Below are positions 22,996 through 31,955 of a DNA stretch of 35,909 nt, in pieces. Location: positions 1-35,909 of the forward strand of contig JAAYZQ010000062.1 in NCBI GenBank assembly GCA_012514775.1, written 5' to 3'. The stretch's first letter is position 1, and each line of letters starts with the position of its first letter. Position numbers and translations under genes: made by a program. This DNA is from Anaerolineaceae bacterium (GTDB taxonomy: Bacteria; Chloroflexota; Anaerolineae; JAAYZQ01). Under the pieces are notes generated by a model. It searched no databases. It saw nothing but the letters and a program-made list of their open reading frames with translations, and had not been told where the DNA came from.

Positions 22996-24396
22996 ATGAG
23001 GAGCCGGATCATCACAGCGCCAGCCTCTCGGTGGGTCACCCTGACCGCCATCCTCATCGGTACCTTTGTCGGCACGTTGGGCAACAGCCTGACCAACGTG
23101 GCCGTACCCTCGATCATGGCCGAGTTTGACGTCCCCCTCAGCAGTGCCATGTGGGTGGTCACGGTCTTTGTCCTGATCCTGGCCGTGCTGATGCCCGTGG
23201 GCGGCTACCTGGGCGACCTTTACGGCCAGCGGCGGGTCTACCTGTGGGGGATGGTGCTCTTTACCCTGGCGGCCGTGGCCAGCGGCCTGGCGCCGACCTT
23301 TGCTTCTCTCCTGGGCGCCCGGGCCCTGTTGGGCATCGGCATCGCCCCCACGCTGCCCTCGATCATGGCCATCATCGCCTTCACCTTTCCTCCCGGCGAG
23401 CGGGGCCGGGCCATGGGCTTCTGGGCCCTGGCCAACGCTTCGGCCCACGCGCTCGGGCCGCCCCTCAGCGGCTTTCTCATCGATCACCTGGGCTGGCGGG
23501 TCGCTTTCATGTCCAGCGTGCCCCTGTGCCTGGTGAACATTGCCGCCGTGTGGTGGCTGGTGCCCGCCGACCTCAGCCGCGAGCGCCGGCCCTTTGACTT
23601 TGCCGGAGCGGCGGCCCTCACCGCCTCGGCCACGGGCCTGATGCTGGCCCTGACCCAGAGCGCGCGCTGGGGCTGGACCGCGCCCGCGAGCCTGGCTCTG
23701 TGGGCCGGCACCCTTTTGGCCCTGGGCAGTTTCGTCGTCGTGGAGCGGCGGGCTGCCGTGCCCTTTGTGGAACTGGAGCTCTTTCGCAAGCGGCAGTACA
23801 CGGCGGCCATGGTGGTCATTGCCGCCCAGAACTTTTGCCTCTTTGGCCTGCTGCTGGCCCTGCCCATCTATCTTATCCAGGTCCAGGGCCGCAGCAGCCA
23901 GCTCGCCGGCCTGCTGGTGCTGCCCCTGCCCCTCATCATGTCGGTGGTGGCCCCCTTTGCCGGGCGCCTGGCCGACGCCTGGGGCAGCCGTCGCACCTGC
24001 ACCCTGGGCATGGCCGTCGTCCTTCTGGGCGCACTAGTGCTCCTGGCCCAGGGGCCCGCGGGAGGGATGCTCACCTGGTACGGGCTGACGGCCGCGCTCC
24101 TGGTCATCGGCGGCGGGATGGGCTTGACCCAGTCGCCTGTGACATTGGCCGTGACGGGCATCGTGCCCCAGGCGCAGATGGGGGTCGCGACGGGCATCTT
24201 TCACATGGGGCGTTTTGTCAGCGGCTCCCTGGGCACCACGGTCTTTGGCCTCATCCTGTCGATGGAGGCCGCGGGGATGGCCGCCGGCTTTCAACACAAC
24301 GTGCTGGTGGTCCTCATCGCCGCCTCCGTGGCGGTGGTCGCCACTCGGCTGCTGCCCGGCCGCCTGGCGGCCGCCGGGTCTCGGGCCCCGACGTAG
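22996..24396 (+). CDS. DHA2-family (14-TM) MFS drug transporter
   Basis: The 466-residue protein has about fourteen TM helices. It carries MFS motif A as GGYLGDLYGQRRVY (about 72-85) and the EmrB/QacA-type motif C region LGPPLSGFLIDHLGWR (155-170). Proteins of this group export drugs or toxic metabolites by proton exchange. The start at 22996 has no clear Shine-Dalgarno (GGGAG lies about 20 bases away), but no other start codon fits the first helix; the hairpin leader may influence initiation. It has its own consensus promoter and faces the DUF2079 gene tail to tail. It is not closely similar to the 12-TM MFS protein at 17133. Confidence 0.9.
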   Translation: MRSRIITAPASRWVTLTAILIGTFVGTLGNSLTNVAVPSIMAEFDVPLSSAMWVVTVFVLILAVLMPVGGYLGDLYGQRRVYLWGMVLFTLAAVASGLAPTFASLLGARALLGIGIAPTLPSIMAIIAFTFPPGERGRAMGFWALANASAHALGPPLSGFLIDHLGWRVAFMSSVPLCLVNIAAVWWLVPADLSRERRPFDFAGAAALTASATGLMLALTQSARWGWTAPASLALWAGTLLALGSFVVVERRAAVPFVELELFRKRQYTAAMVVIAAQNFCLFGLLLALPIYLIQVQGRSSQLAGLLVLPLPLIMSVVAPFAGRLADAWGSRRTCTLGMAVVLLGALVLLAQGPAGGMLTWYGLTAALLVIGGGMGLTQSPVTLAVTGIVPQAQMGVATGIFHMGRFVSGSLGTTVFGLILSMEAAGMAAGFQHNVLVVLIAASVAVVATRLLPGRLAAAGSRAPT

Positions 24397-24426
24397 CGCG
24401 CCGGCAGGCGCCGCCGAGACCTCCTC

Positions 24427-26925
24427 CTACGGCGCAGCCAGCGACACCTCGACAAAATCCCGTCCCGTGCCGTCGACGGGCAGCCGCTCGGCCGTTGCCG
24501 GGTCGTACAGTCCGGCGATGAGCCGGAACTGGCCGGCGTCGAACCCCTGGGGCAAGGCCAGCGTTACCTCGTCGCTGACGATCTCGCCCGGCAGCCACCA
24601 CGTGGTGGGATAGCCGCCGCCCCGCGGCACCTGGTCTGCCTGCGCCCGGACGGCGCCCGCCGGGCCGAGGATCTGGGCAAAGACGGCATAGCTGGTGTCC
24701 ATGCGCGCCAGGGCCTGCCAGTGAAAGATCAGGCGCAGGGTATCCGGCGCACCCTCCGGGTCTCGTACCACGTCCGCGCCGAGGAGTCGCACTTGCCCGC
24801 CAAAATCGACGTGCAGGGGCTGGCCGGGCGTGGGCGGGGCAAAGGTGCGCGGCTCGTCCACGGGCCGGCCGTCGTCCAGGCCCAGCAGGCGCGCCCAGGT
24901 GTCGCCGTCAAAGGTGCGGACGATGCCGGCCGACGATTCGACTCGCAGGCGGAGCCGGTCGTCGACGGTGGTCCAGTCCTCCCCCAGGAAGGCCCCCAGT
25001 CCGACCGCCACGTCGTCCCCCACGTCCCAGGGCAGGGTGCGGGTGACGACGACCTCGCCCGGCTGCCAGCTCTCGGGCGGGTACCAGACGGTCTCGATCA
25101 TGGGCCTGAGGCTCGTGTCCTCCACGACGTGGCCGGTGGCGTCGTCAAAGTAGAAGGGACGGAGGCGCAGCCCGGCCGGCAGCGGGCGCAGGGCCCGCCA
25201 GTAGAGGGACAGGCTCTGGGTGCCCTGGCGCGCATCGTGCGTTACGTCCAGGCCCAGGCATTCCAGGGCCGGCCTTGCGCCCGCATCCGGGTCCTTGCCG
25301 GGCAGGTAGAACTGGAGCAGGAGGGGGAACCGCGGCCGGGCATCGGGCGCGCGGGCATAGTCGTAAAAGGCGGCAGGCAATTCCTTCCGGTCGCCGCCGC
25401 GGCGCAGCAGCAGCCAGCCGTCGGCGGCGCGCTCCACGCCCCAGCCGCCGGCCAGCAGGTTTTGCACCCCCCGCTGCAGGTCGTTGGGATGCAGGGGCCA
25501 GCCATCGGTCACGTCCAGCCAGGCGAGATCCGCGCTCCACGTGCCGCCGGCGTCCTGGAGGGGCGAGAGAATCCCCTCGTCGTCTATGGCGTCGATGACC
25601 AGGAGCCGCTGCCGCTGGCTGGCGTGGGGGTTGAGGCGGGGCAGGGCCGCCACGGCCGCCGCGCCAGGGATCTCCCCGGCCATCCGGGCGCCCAGGCGGT
25701 GATGGCCGGTCACCGCCGGCCACAGGTGGCGATAGCCGGCCGCCAGGGGCGTGTAGCCGTGGCCGGCGTGGTATGCGAGGCTGGCGGCCAGCACCAGCAG
25801 GGTCAGGGCGGGCAGCAGCACCCCGCCGCGGCGCAGGTGGCCCACCCTGCGCGACAGCCAGCCCACGCCATAGGCCGCCGCGGCGACGACGATGGGCGCC
25901 AGGGGAGCGCCATAGTGAAAGCCCTCCAACTGGTGCATGAAGCCATCGGTGCTCAAAAGGTTGACGGCCAGGGAGGGCAGGGCCAGCATCAACACCTGGG
26001 GCGCCAGGAGCGCGAGAAAGGCCGTGGGCAGCAGGAGGTCGCGCAGGTAGGCCAGGTTCTCGCCGGTGGCCAGGCGCTCCAGGACGAGGCCGGGACGGGT
26101 GACCATCGTCTGTGCCATTTCCAGCGGACCGTCGCCCAGGTAGGCGTAGCGGTTGGCCAGGGGCGAGACGCCGCGTGTGTCAAAGTGGGGCATGATCCAG
26201 CCCACGGCCAGCCCGAACCAGGCCAGGGAGGCGGCCATCGTCGCCAGACCGACCCAGGGCCGGCGGCGAACGACGAGGGCGTACAGCCCCAGCATGAGCA
26301 CCAGGAGTGGCGCGTCCTCCTTGCAGCTCATGGTCAGCAGGGCAAAAAGGCCAAAGGCGCCCCAGCGCTCCGTCTCCAGGAAATAGAGGGCGAACAGGAA
26401 AAAGGTGGGCGCCAGGGCCACGGCGTGAAAGTCGAAATAGTTGGCCGACTGGAGGGCGGGAAAGAGCAGGTAGATCAGGGCAAAGGCCAGGGCGGCGACG
26501 GTGCCAACGGGCGCCTCCCGAGTCCACCGGCGCCGGGCCAGGAGGTAGAGGGGCCAGGCGCCCAGGCCGATGACCAGTGTCTGGAGGAGGAGCAGTGCCC
26601 GCGGGTCGCTCCACACGAAATAGACGAGAGACACGGGCAGCAGGATGGGCTCGACGTGGGTCCCCAGGCGGTTGTCCAGGCCATAGATGTTGGTCATGGC
26701 AAAGGGGCGGCCATGGCGCGTGTTCCACACCGCCTGGTCGACGTTGCCCAGGTCAAAGGCCGTAGATTGGAAGGCATTGTGCTTCTGGACCGTCAGGGCC
26801 CCGAAGTAGGCCACGTAGGCCGCGATGAGCAGGGCCAGGACCAGGCCGGGCCACCAGGTGTGGCGGCTCATCCTCCCCCGCGGGCCTTTGGGCGCCTGGA
26901 CCTGCGAGCCGGCCGGCGCGCTCAC
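24427..26925 (-). CDS. DUF2079-family membrane protein, glycosyltransferase-like
   Basis: This is an 832-residue polytopic protein. A first TM helix (about 26-45) is followed by QKHNAFQSTAFDLGNVDQ and HVEPILLPVSLVY, both typical of DUF2079 (COG3463). These proteins are thought to share the GT-C glycosyltransferase architecture. About ten further helices reach to residue 400. A soluble extracytoplasmic part follows (about 430-830) with a beta-rich module near the C-terminus (LRLIFHWQA, TTWWLPGEIVSDEV, LIAGLYDP) that also occurs twice in the upstream gene product. The GTG start overlaps the stop of that gene (GTGA). Both proteins probably glycosylate lipid or surface proteins; the reaction is inferred from the fold class only. 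Confidence 0.85.
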   Translation of the reverse strand: MSAPAGSQVQAPKGPRGRMSRHTWWPGLVLALLIAAYVAYFGALTVQKHNAFQSTAFDLGNVDQAVWNTRHGRPFAMTNIYGLDNRLGTHVEPILLPVSLVYFVWSDPRALLLLQTLVIGLGAWPLYLLARRRWTREAPVGTVAALAFALIYLLFPALQSANYFDFHAVALAPTFFLFALYFLETERWGAFGLFALLTMSCKEDAPLLVLMLGLYALVVRRRPWVGLATMAASLAWFGLAVGWIMPHFDTRGVSPLANRYAYLGDGPLEMAQTMVTRPGLVLERLATGENLAYLRDLLLPTAFLALLAPQVLMLALPSLAVNLLSTDGFMHQLEGFHYGAPLAPIVVAAAAYGVGWLSRRVGHLRRGGVLLPALTLLVLAASLAYHAGHGYTPLAAGYRHLWPAVTGHHRLGARMAGEIPGAAAVAALPRLNPHASQRQRLLVIDAIDDEGILSPLQDAGGTWSADLAWLDVTDGWPLHPNDLQRGVQNLLAGGWGVERAADGWLLLRRGGDRKELPAAFYDYARAPDARPRFPLLLQFYLPGKDPDAGARPALECLGLDVTHDARQGTQSLSLYWRALRPLPAGLRLRPFYFDDATGHVVEDTSLRPMIETVWYPPESWQPGEVVVTRTLPWDVGDDVAVGLGAFLGEDWTTVDDRLRLRVESSAGIVRTFDGDTWARLLGLDDGRPVDEPRTFAPPTPGQPLHVDFGGQVRLLGADVVRDPEGAPDTLRLIFHWQALARMDTSYAVFAQILGPAGAVRAQADQVPRGGGYPTTWWLPGEIVSDEVTLALPQGFDAGQFRLIAGLYDPATAERLPVDGTGRDFVEVSLAAP

Positions 26926-29327
26926 GGCGCCGCTCCGGGGAGGGGCACCGTCTCCAGGGGCAGGGCGTCGCCCAGGGGCTGGCCGCCGGGGCCCGTGGCT
27001 TGCAGCCTCTGGTCCGTGGGCAGGTGGTACAGGCCGGCCACGAGGCCATAGTCCCCGGCCGGCGCGCCCGCCGGCAGCGCCAGCGCGTGCTCGCTGACGA
27101 CGGTCTGCCCGGGCAGCCAGGCGGTGGTGGGCAAAAAGAGGCCGCCCGGCGGCGCGTCGTCCTGATCGACGATGCTCCCCTGGCCGTCCACCAGGTGCAC
27201 AAAGGCGGTATAGTCGCGGTCCAGGGGTTCTGCCGCCTGCCAGTGGAGGGCCAGCCGGCAGCCCGGCGCCTCGCCCTCGCAGGCCAGGTCATAGCCCAGC
27301 AGCCTGACCCCCTTGAAATCAACCTCCAGGGCCTGGGCCGGCGGCACGGGAGCGGTGGGGCCGACGTCGATGGCCGCCAGGGCAACGCGATCCTGGCCAT
27401 CGGCCAGGAGGGGCGACTCTACCTCGCCGGGCCTGTAGAGCCCCAGCTCCAGGCGGTAGCGCCCCGGCGGCACCGAGGCCGGGATCTGGATCCGGTGCCG
27501 GTCGGGCAGGCTGCGATCCCGGGGCCAGAGGTCCGGCTGGTAGAGGGCCTGCAGGACGGGCTCATCCACGCCGGCCAGGCCGCTGCCGTCGGCTGCCACC
27601 AGGTGCAGCAGGGCGGTATAGGCTGGGCCGGCGTCGGGCAGGGCCTGCCAGTGCAGGACCACCTCCAGGTCGTCGCCCGGCGCGGGGGTTGTCTTTGAGA
27701 GGGCAAAACCCGTCAGGGCCAGCTCGCCCCCGAAGGCGACCTGGCGTCCTCGCTCGAAGGCGGGCTCGGGCGGCGTGGCGCTGCCCTCGCCGCGAAAGAC
27801 GAGCACCCCCCGCTCATTCCAGGCCAGGTCCATCTGCTCCACGACGCTCAGGATGAGATCGGGCTCGTAGCGGGTCTGGAAGCGCCAGCCGTCGGTGACG
27901 AACCACAGGCGCGGCGCCTCCTCCAGGAGCTCGAGGAAGGCGACCGTGGTGGTCAGCACCGGCGTCGCGGTCCACAGGTCGATGGGCATGTGGTCGCCGG
28001 GCCGCTCCACGACGTATTCCTCGTAGCCGTGCTGGATGGCAAAGGCATCGTTGTGGCCCAGGTAGAGGAGGGCGGCGGTGCTCATGGAGGTTGCCAGCCG
28101 GTCGCCGGCCTCCGGCTGCCAGTTGTCCTCCAGGTGGCGAAATGCCTGGTCGTAGCCCCACTCTTGCACGTACGCCTTGCTCGTCCCGGCCAGCCCGACG
28201 TAGGCGGCCACGAGGAGGGCCAGGGCCGCGGGCAGCCAGCGGCGGGCAAGGGCCGGCAGGGGCAACAGGCCGGCCAGCCGGGCCAGCACCTGGCCGCCGA
28301 CGAGGAAAAGCAGGGGCAGGGCCAGGAAAAGATAGCGTTCTCGTTGCCACGCGGCCCCCGCCAGGGTCATCAGCAGGCCCAGCAGCCCCAACAGGACGAC
28401 GTACAGGTAGGTCAGGGCGCCGCGGCGCCGGAAGCGAGGGTAAAACAGGAGGGCGATGCCCACCAGGGCCAGCAGGCCAAAGGCCAGGCGGTGAGACGCC
28501 GTGATGGCCGGGCCAAAGGCCAGGGGACCGCTTAACAGGTCGGCCGACAGGTCGAGGTAGCCCCGCCCTTCCCGTTCCATGGTCTCCAGGTGTTCCGGCT
28601 GGCCGTATTTGGCGACGAGAAAGAACGCGACGGCCCCCGCCCCGCCGAGGACAAAGGGCAGCACGACGTCGCGCCGGAACAGTTGCCGCCAGGGCAGGGC
28701 CACCAGGGTGGCGAGACCCAGGACGGGCAAGAGGAAGGCGGCCTCCGCGTGGGTAAAGATGGCCGCCACCAGGACCCCCATGGCCACGACGCGCTGGCGT
28801 GCGGCGTCGCGCGTGCTGCCGCCGGCCAGCCCCCGGAAATAGAAATAGACGGCCACGAGCACCAGGAGCTGGAGCAGCCCGTACATGCGTGCCCGCCCGC
28901 CCCAGACGACGAGATCGGGATCGACGGCCATGGCCGCCGCCGCCACCAGGCCCGCCTCCTCGGAGAGGATGCGCCGGCCAACCAGGTAGGCCACCGGCAG
29001 GGCGGCCAGGCTGACGAGGACCCCGGGGATGCGCACCATCACCTCGTCAAAGCCGCCCAGGAGAAATGGCGCCACCAGGTAGGTAAAGAGCAAGCCGTGG
29101 GGATAGATGTTGCCCGAGGGAAAGACGGGCGCGCCCCGCAGGAGCACGTTCTGGGCGGCCCAGGCGGTGACAAACTCGTCGACAAAGAGGCTGATCTCGT
29201 GCACATAGCGCCAGCGCAGGGCAAAAGCAAGGGCCAGGAGCAGGGCCAGAGCGACGATGGAAGGCCAGCCCGGCCGCCCTACCCGGATCGACTCACTCTC
29301 TTCCGTCGAGCCACGTTTGGAAGCCAT
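26922..29327 (-). CDS. GT39/PMT-like membrane glycosyltransferase with beta-module repeats
   Basis: This 801-residue protein begins with a TM helix (about 23-40) and the acidic loop motif HEISLFVDEF (45-54), matching the catalytic aspartate region of ArnT/PMT-type GT-C glycosyltransferases. These use polyprenyl-phosphate sugars on the outer face of the membrane. About eleven helices run to residue 380. The C-terminal half contains two related beta modules (coding approximately 27400-27740 and 27000-27330), each with the pattern HWQA, YTA, PG.YRL or GDYGL, and GLY. The ATG at 29327 lies only eight bases from a perfect TATAAT, so the mRNA may lack a leader. No other in-frame start fits before the first helix. 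It is coupled to the DUF2079 gene. Confidence 0.87.
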   Translation of the reverse strand: MASKRGSTEESESIRVGRPGWPSIVALALLLALAFALRWRYVHEISLFVDEFVTAWAAQNVLLRGAPVFPSGNIYPHGLLFTYLVAPFLLGGFDEVMVRIPGVLVSLAALPVAYLVGRRILSEEAGLVAAAAMAVDPDLVVWGGRARMYGLLQLLVLVAVYFYFRGLAGGSTRDAARQRVVAMGVLVAAIFTHAEAAFLLPVLGLATLVALPWRQLFRRDVVLPFVLGGAGAVAFFLVAKYGQPEHLETMEREGRGYLDLSADLLSGPLAFGPAITASHRLAFGLLALVGIALLFYPRFRRRGALTYLYVVLLGLLGLLMTLAGAAWQRERYLFLALPLLFLVGGQVLARLAGLLPLPALARRWLPAALALLVAAYVGLAGTSKAYVQEWGYDQAFRHLEDNWQPEAGDRLATSMSTAALLYLGHNDAFAIQHGYEEYVVERPGDHMPIDLWTATPVLTTTVAFLELLEEAPRLWFVTDGWRFQTRYEPDLILSVVEQMDLAWNERGVLVFRGEGSATPPEPAFERGRQVAFGGELALTGFALSKTTPAPGDDLEVVLHWQALPDAGPAYTALLHLVAADGSGLAGVDEPVLQALYQPDLWPRDRSLPDRHRIQIPASVPPGRYRLELGLYRPGEVESPLLADGQDRVALAAIDVGPTAPVPPAQALEVDFKGVRLLGYDLACEGEAPGCRLALHWQAAEPLDRDYTAFVHLVDGQGSIVDQDDAPPGGLFLPTTAWLPGQTVVSEHALALPAGAPAGDYGLVAGLYHLPTDQRLQATGPGGQPLGDALPLETVPLPGAAP

Positions 29328-29335
29328 ACCTGGCC

Positions 29336-29344
29336 ATTATATCA
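29336..29344 (-). promoter_or_regulatory. Extended -10 promoter giving a nearly leaderless GT39 mRNA
   Basis: On the minus strand the sequence is TGATATAAT, a TGn plus a perfect -10 box, with no strong -35. The ATG begins eight bases after the -10 box, so transcription should start at or within a few bases of the start codon. Confidence 0.65.
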
Positions 29345-29442
29345 CGCTTCCCGCGCCGTGGAAAATCAAGGTCCAGGCAAAAGCCGGACTGGCCGTCGGA
29401 ACGCCGGCACCGTGCCAAGCCCAAAATTGGCAGCGGTAGGTT

Positions 29443-29471
29443 TTGACACCGCCTGGAGGTTGTGGTATCCT
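29443..29471 (+). promoter_or_regulatory. Promoter for the cytochrome bd oxidase genes
   Basis: TTGACA (29443-29448) and TATCCT (29466-29471) are 17 bases apart. The -10 is imperfect, as in regulated promoters. The transcript should start near 29478. Confidence 0.7.
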
Positions 29472-29492
29472 AACCCTGGTTGTGTTCCACTT

Positions 29493-29510
29493 CACAAACG
29501 TACGTTCGTG
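29493..29510 (+). promoter_or_regulatory. 18-bp palindrome, candidate operator for cyd genes
   Basis: CACAAACGTACGTTCGTG is a palindrome with a single mismatched pair; its core AACGTACGTT is perfect. It lies between the predicted transcription start and the ribosome site of cydA, a typical repressor position. The regulator is unknown and the sequence is not an obvious Rex or FNR box. Confidence 0.45.
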
Positions 29511-29524
29511 GGGGAGGTCCTGTT

Positions 29525-30910
29525 ATGACCGCACTTGGACTGGCACGATGGCAATTCGCCATCACAACCGTCTATCACTTTTTCTTTGTTCCCCTGACCC
29601 TCGGCCTTTCCATCCTCGTGGCCATCATGGAGACGATGTACGTGCGCACAGGCAACGAGGAATACAAGCGGATGACGAAATTCTGGGGCAAGCTGTTCGT
29701 CATCAACTTTGCGATGGGGGTCGTCACGGGCCTCGTGATGGAGTTCCAGTTCGGCATGAACTGGTCCGAGTACTCTCGCTTCGTGGGCGACATCTTTGGC
29801 GTGCCCCTGGCCATAGAGGCGCTCCTGGCCTTTTTCCTGGAGTCCACGTTCCTGGGCATCTGGATCTTTGGCTGGGAAGTCCTGCCCAAGGCCATCCACG
29901 CCGCGGCCATCTGGCTGGTGGCCATCGGCGCCAACATCTCGGCCCTGTGGATCCTCATCGCCAACTCGTTCATGCAAGAGCCGGTGGGCTATGTCCTGCG
30001 CAACGGGCGCGCCGAGATGACCGACGTCGGCGCCCTGGTGACCAACCCCCACGTCTGGGTGCAGTTCCCCCACGTCTTTTTCGCCGGGATGACGACGGCG
30101 GGCTTTTTCGTGTTGGGCATCAGCGCCTACCACCTCTTCCGCGGCTCCGGCGAGCCCGAGGGCGAAGGGGGCAACCACTTCCGCCGCTCGTTCCACATTG
30201 CCCTGGTGTGGACCCTCATCGGCTCTATCATGGTCGGGCTGGTGGGCCACACGCAGGGCCAGAAGATGTTCCAGACCCAGCCCATGAAGATGGCTGCCGC
30301 CGAGGCGCTGTGGGAGAGCGAAGATCCGGCTCCGTTCTCGCTGTTCACCATTGGCAACGAGCGAGAGCGAGAGGACGTCTTTGCCATCCACATTCCCTAC
30401 CTGTTGACCATTCTGGCCTACAACAGCCTGGAGGGCGAGGTCCAGGGCATCAACGACCTGTAGGCCGAGTACGAGGAGCTGTACGGCCCGGGCGATTACG
30501 TGCCGCCCGTGGCCGTGAGCTACTGGGCCTTTCGCTTCATGTTCATCCCCGGCGTCATCATGCCGCTCGTGGCGCTCCTGGGCCTGTACCTCGTGCTCCG
30601 CAACCGGCTGGACCGCGCGCCCTGGTATCTGCGCTACCTGCCCCTGGCCATTCCCCTCCCCTACCTCGCCAACACGGGCGGCTGGCTCCTGACCGAGGTT
30701 GGCCGGCAGCCCTGGATCGTCTTTGGCCTCATGCGCACCGAGGAAGGGGTTTCGACCGCCGCCCCGGTGGGCGCCATTTTCGCGTCCCTCGTCGTCCTGG
30801 CGCTGGTCTATACCGGCCTCATCGTGGCCGACGTCTACCTGCTGAGCAAGTTTGCCCGGCGCGGGATGCAAGCCGAAGAGGAAGAGACCAGAGAGCTGGC
30901 GGTGGCATGA
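29525..30910 (+). pseudogene. cydA: Cytochrome bd oxidase subunit I, interrupted by an in-frame TAG
   Basis: The reading frame encodes a 461-codon CydA, the quinol-oxidising subunit of cytochrome bd. Before the stop it has the heme ligand His18 (YHFFFVP), Glu98 and Glu106, the second His183 (FPHVFFAG) and the quinol-loop residues of KMAAAEALWES. Codon 313, ending GINDL, is followed by TAG at 30461-30463. The same frame then continues with AEYEELYGPGDYVPPV, the R-x-M heme b558 motif (FRFM, 337-340) and the GRQPW motif, and ends at 30910. A truncated product would lack the b558 methionine and should be inactive. A single C-to-T change (CAG to TAG) would explain it. GGAGG lies seven bases before ATG 29525. 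CydB follows 26 bases later. Confidence 0.88.
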
Positions 30911-30936
30911 GGCCGCGGTCACGATAGGAGGCAGAA

Positions 30937-31950
30937 ATGGATCTGAACACCATCTGGTTTGTCCTGCTCATGTTCCTGTTTACCGGCTATTTCCTGTTGG
31001 AAGGTTTTGACTATGGCGTCGGCGTTCTCCTGCCCTTCCTGGGCAAGGACGACGCCGACCGGCGGGTCATCGTCAACACCATCGGGCCCTTCTGGGACGC
31101 CAACGAGGTGTGGCTCGTCACGGCCGGCGCCTCGATGTTTGCCGCCTTTCCCCACTGGTACGCCACCCTCTTTAGCGGCTTTCACATCGCGCTGCTGCTC
31201 CTGCTGGTGTCGCTCATCTTTCGCGGGGTCGCCTTCGAGTTCCGGAGCAAGGACCGCCATCCGCGGTGGCGCAGCCTGTGGGATTGGTCCATCTTTGCCG
31301 GCGGCCTGGTGCCGGCGCTGCTGTGGGGCATTGCCTTTGCCAACATTGTGCGGGGCGTGCCCATCGGCCCCGACATGCAGTACCAGGGGGGCTTCTGGAA
31401 CCTGCTGAATCCCTACGCCCTGTCGGGCGGGCTGGCGTTCCTGGCCCTCTTTACCCTGCACGGCGCCGTCTTTTTGAACCTGCGCACCAGGGGCGAGATG
31501 CTGGAGCGCGCTCAGAAAGCGGCCGAGCGCCTGTGGCTGCCCACCGTGGTGCTGGTCGCCATCTTTGTGGTGGGCGGCTACCTGGCCACCGACATGTTCA
31601 GCCGCCTGGGGCTCAACCCCGGCCCCGTGCCCCTGGGAGCCGGCGCGGCCCTCCTGGCCGTGGGCTGGTTTATCCGGCAGCGATCCCACGGCTGGGCCTT
31701 TGCCATGACCTCCCTGAGCATCGCCCTGTCGGCCGCCGGCGTGGCCATGGGCCTCTATCCGCGCGTGATGGTTTCCAGCCTGAACGATGCCTGGAGCCTC
31801 ACGATCTATAACGCCTCGTCCAGCCCCTACACGCTGCAGGTGATGAGCATCGTGGCCCTCGTCATCCTGCCCGTCGTCCTGATCTACCAGGGCTGGAGCT
31901 ATTGGGTTTTCCGCAAGCGCGTCGGACGCGAAGACGTCCTGGAGTATTAA
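30937..31950 (+). CDS. cydB: Cytochrome bd oxidase subunit II
   Basis: The 337-residue subunit has about eight to nine TM helices. The N-terminus shows the CydB pattern FLLEGFDYGVGVLLPFLGK (about 19-37), with GPFWDANEVWLVTAGASMFAAFP (50-72) and FRGVAFEFR (95-103). It pairs with CydA to reduce oxygen to water with quinol electrons without pumping protons. AGGAGG lies upstream of ATG 30937. The gene is intact, which argues that the stop in cydA is recent, suppressed, or a sequence error. The following amidohydrolase starts five bases after its stop codon. Confidence 0.93.
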   Translation: MDLNTIWFVLLMFLFTGYFLLEGFDYGVGVLLPFLGKDDADRRVIVNTIGPFWDANEVWLVTAGASMFAAFPHWYATLFSGFHIALLLLLVSLIFRGVAFEFRSKDRHPRWRSLWDWSIFAGGLVPALLWGIAFANIVRGVPIGPDMQYQGGFWNLLNPYALSGGLAFLALFTLHGAVFLNLRTRGEMLERAQKAAERLWLPTVVLVAIFVVGGYLATDMFSRLGLNPGPVPLGAGAALLAVGWFIRQRSHGWAFAMTSLSIALSAAGVAMGLYPRVMVSSLNDAWSLTIYNASSSPYTLQVMSIVALVILPVVLIYQGWSYWVFRKRVGREDVLEY

Positions 31951-31955
31951 GCCTG

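Noticed and set aside
22953..23129. Small frame starting in the leader of the 14-TM MFS gene
   Set aside because: It overlaps the first membrane helices of the transporter in another frame and its translation lacks any protein-like pattern.
24721..27051. 776-codon open frame on the plus strand opposite the DUF2079 gene
   Set aside because: The translation is low-complexity (Gly, Gln, His, Arg), lacks membrane or catalytic motifs and has no ribosome site; the minus strand holds the real gene.
30461..30463. TAG as a reassigned sense codon or pyrrolysine
   Set aside because: Many genes in the window end in TAG and no other gene has an internal TAG; a point mutation or error in cydA is simpler.
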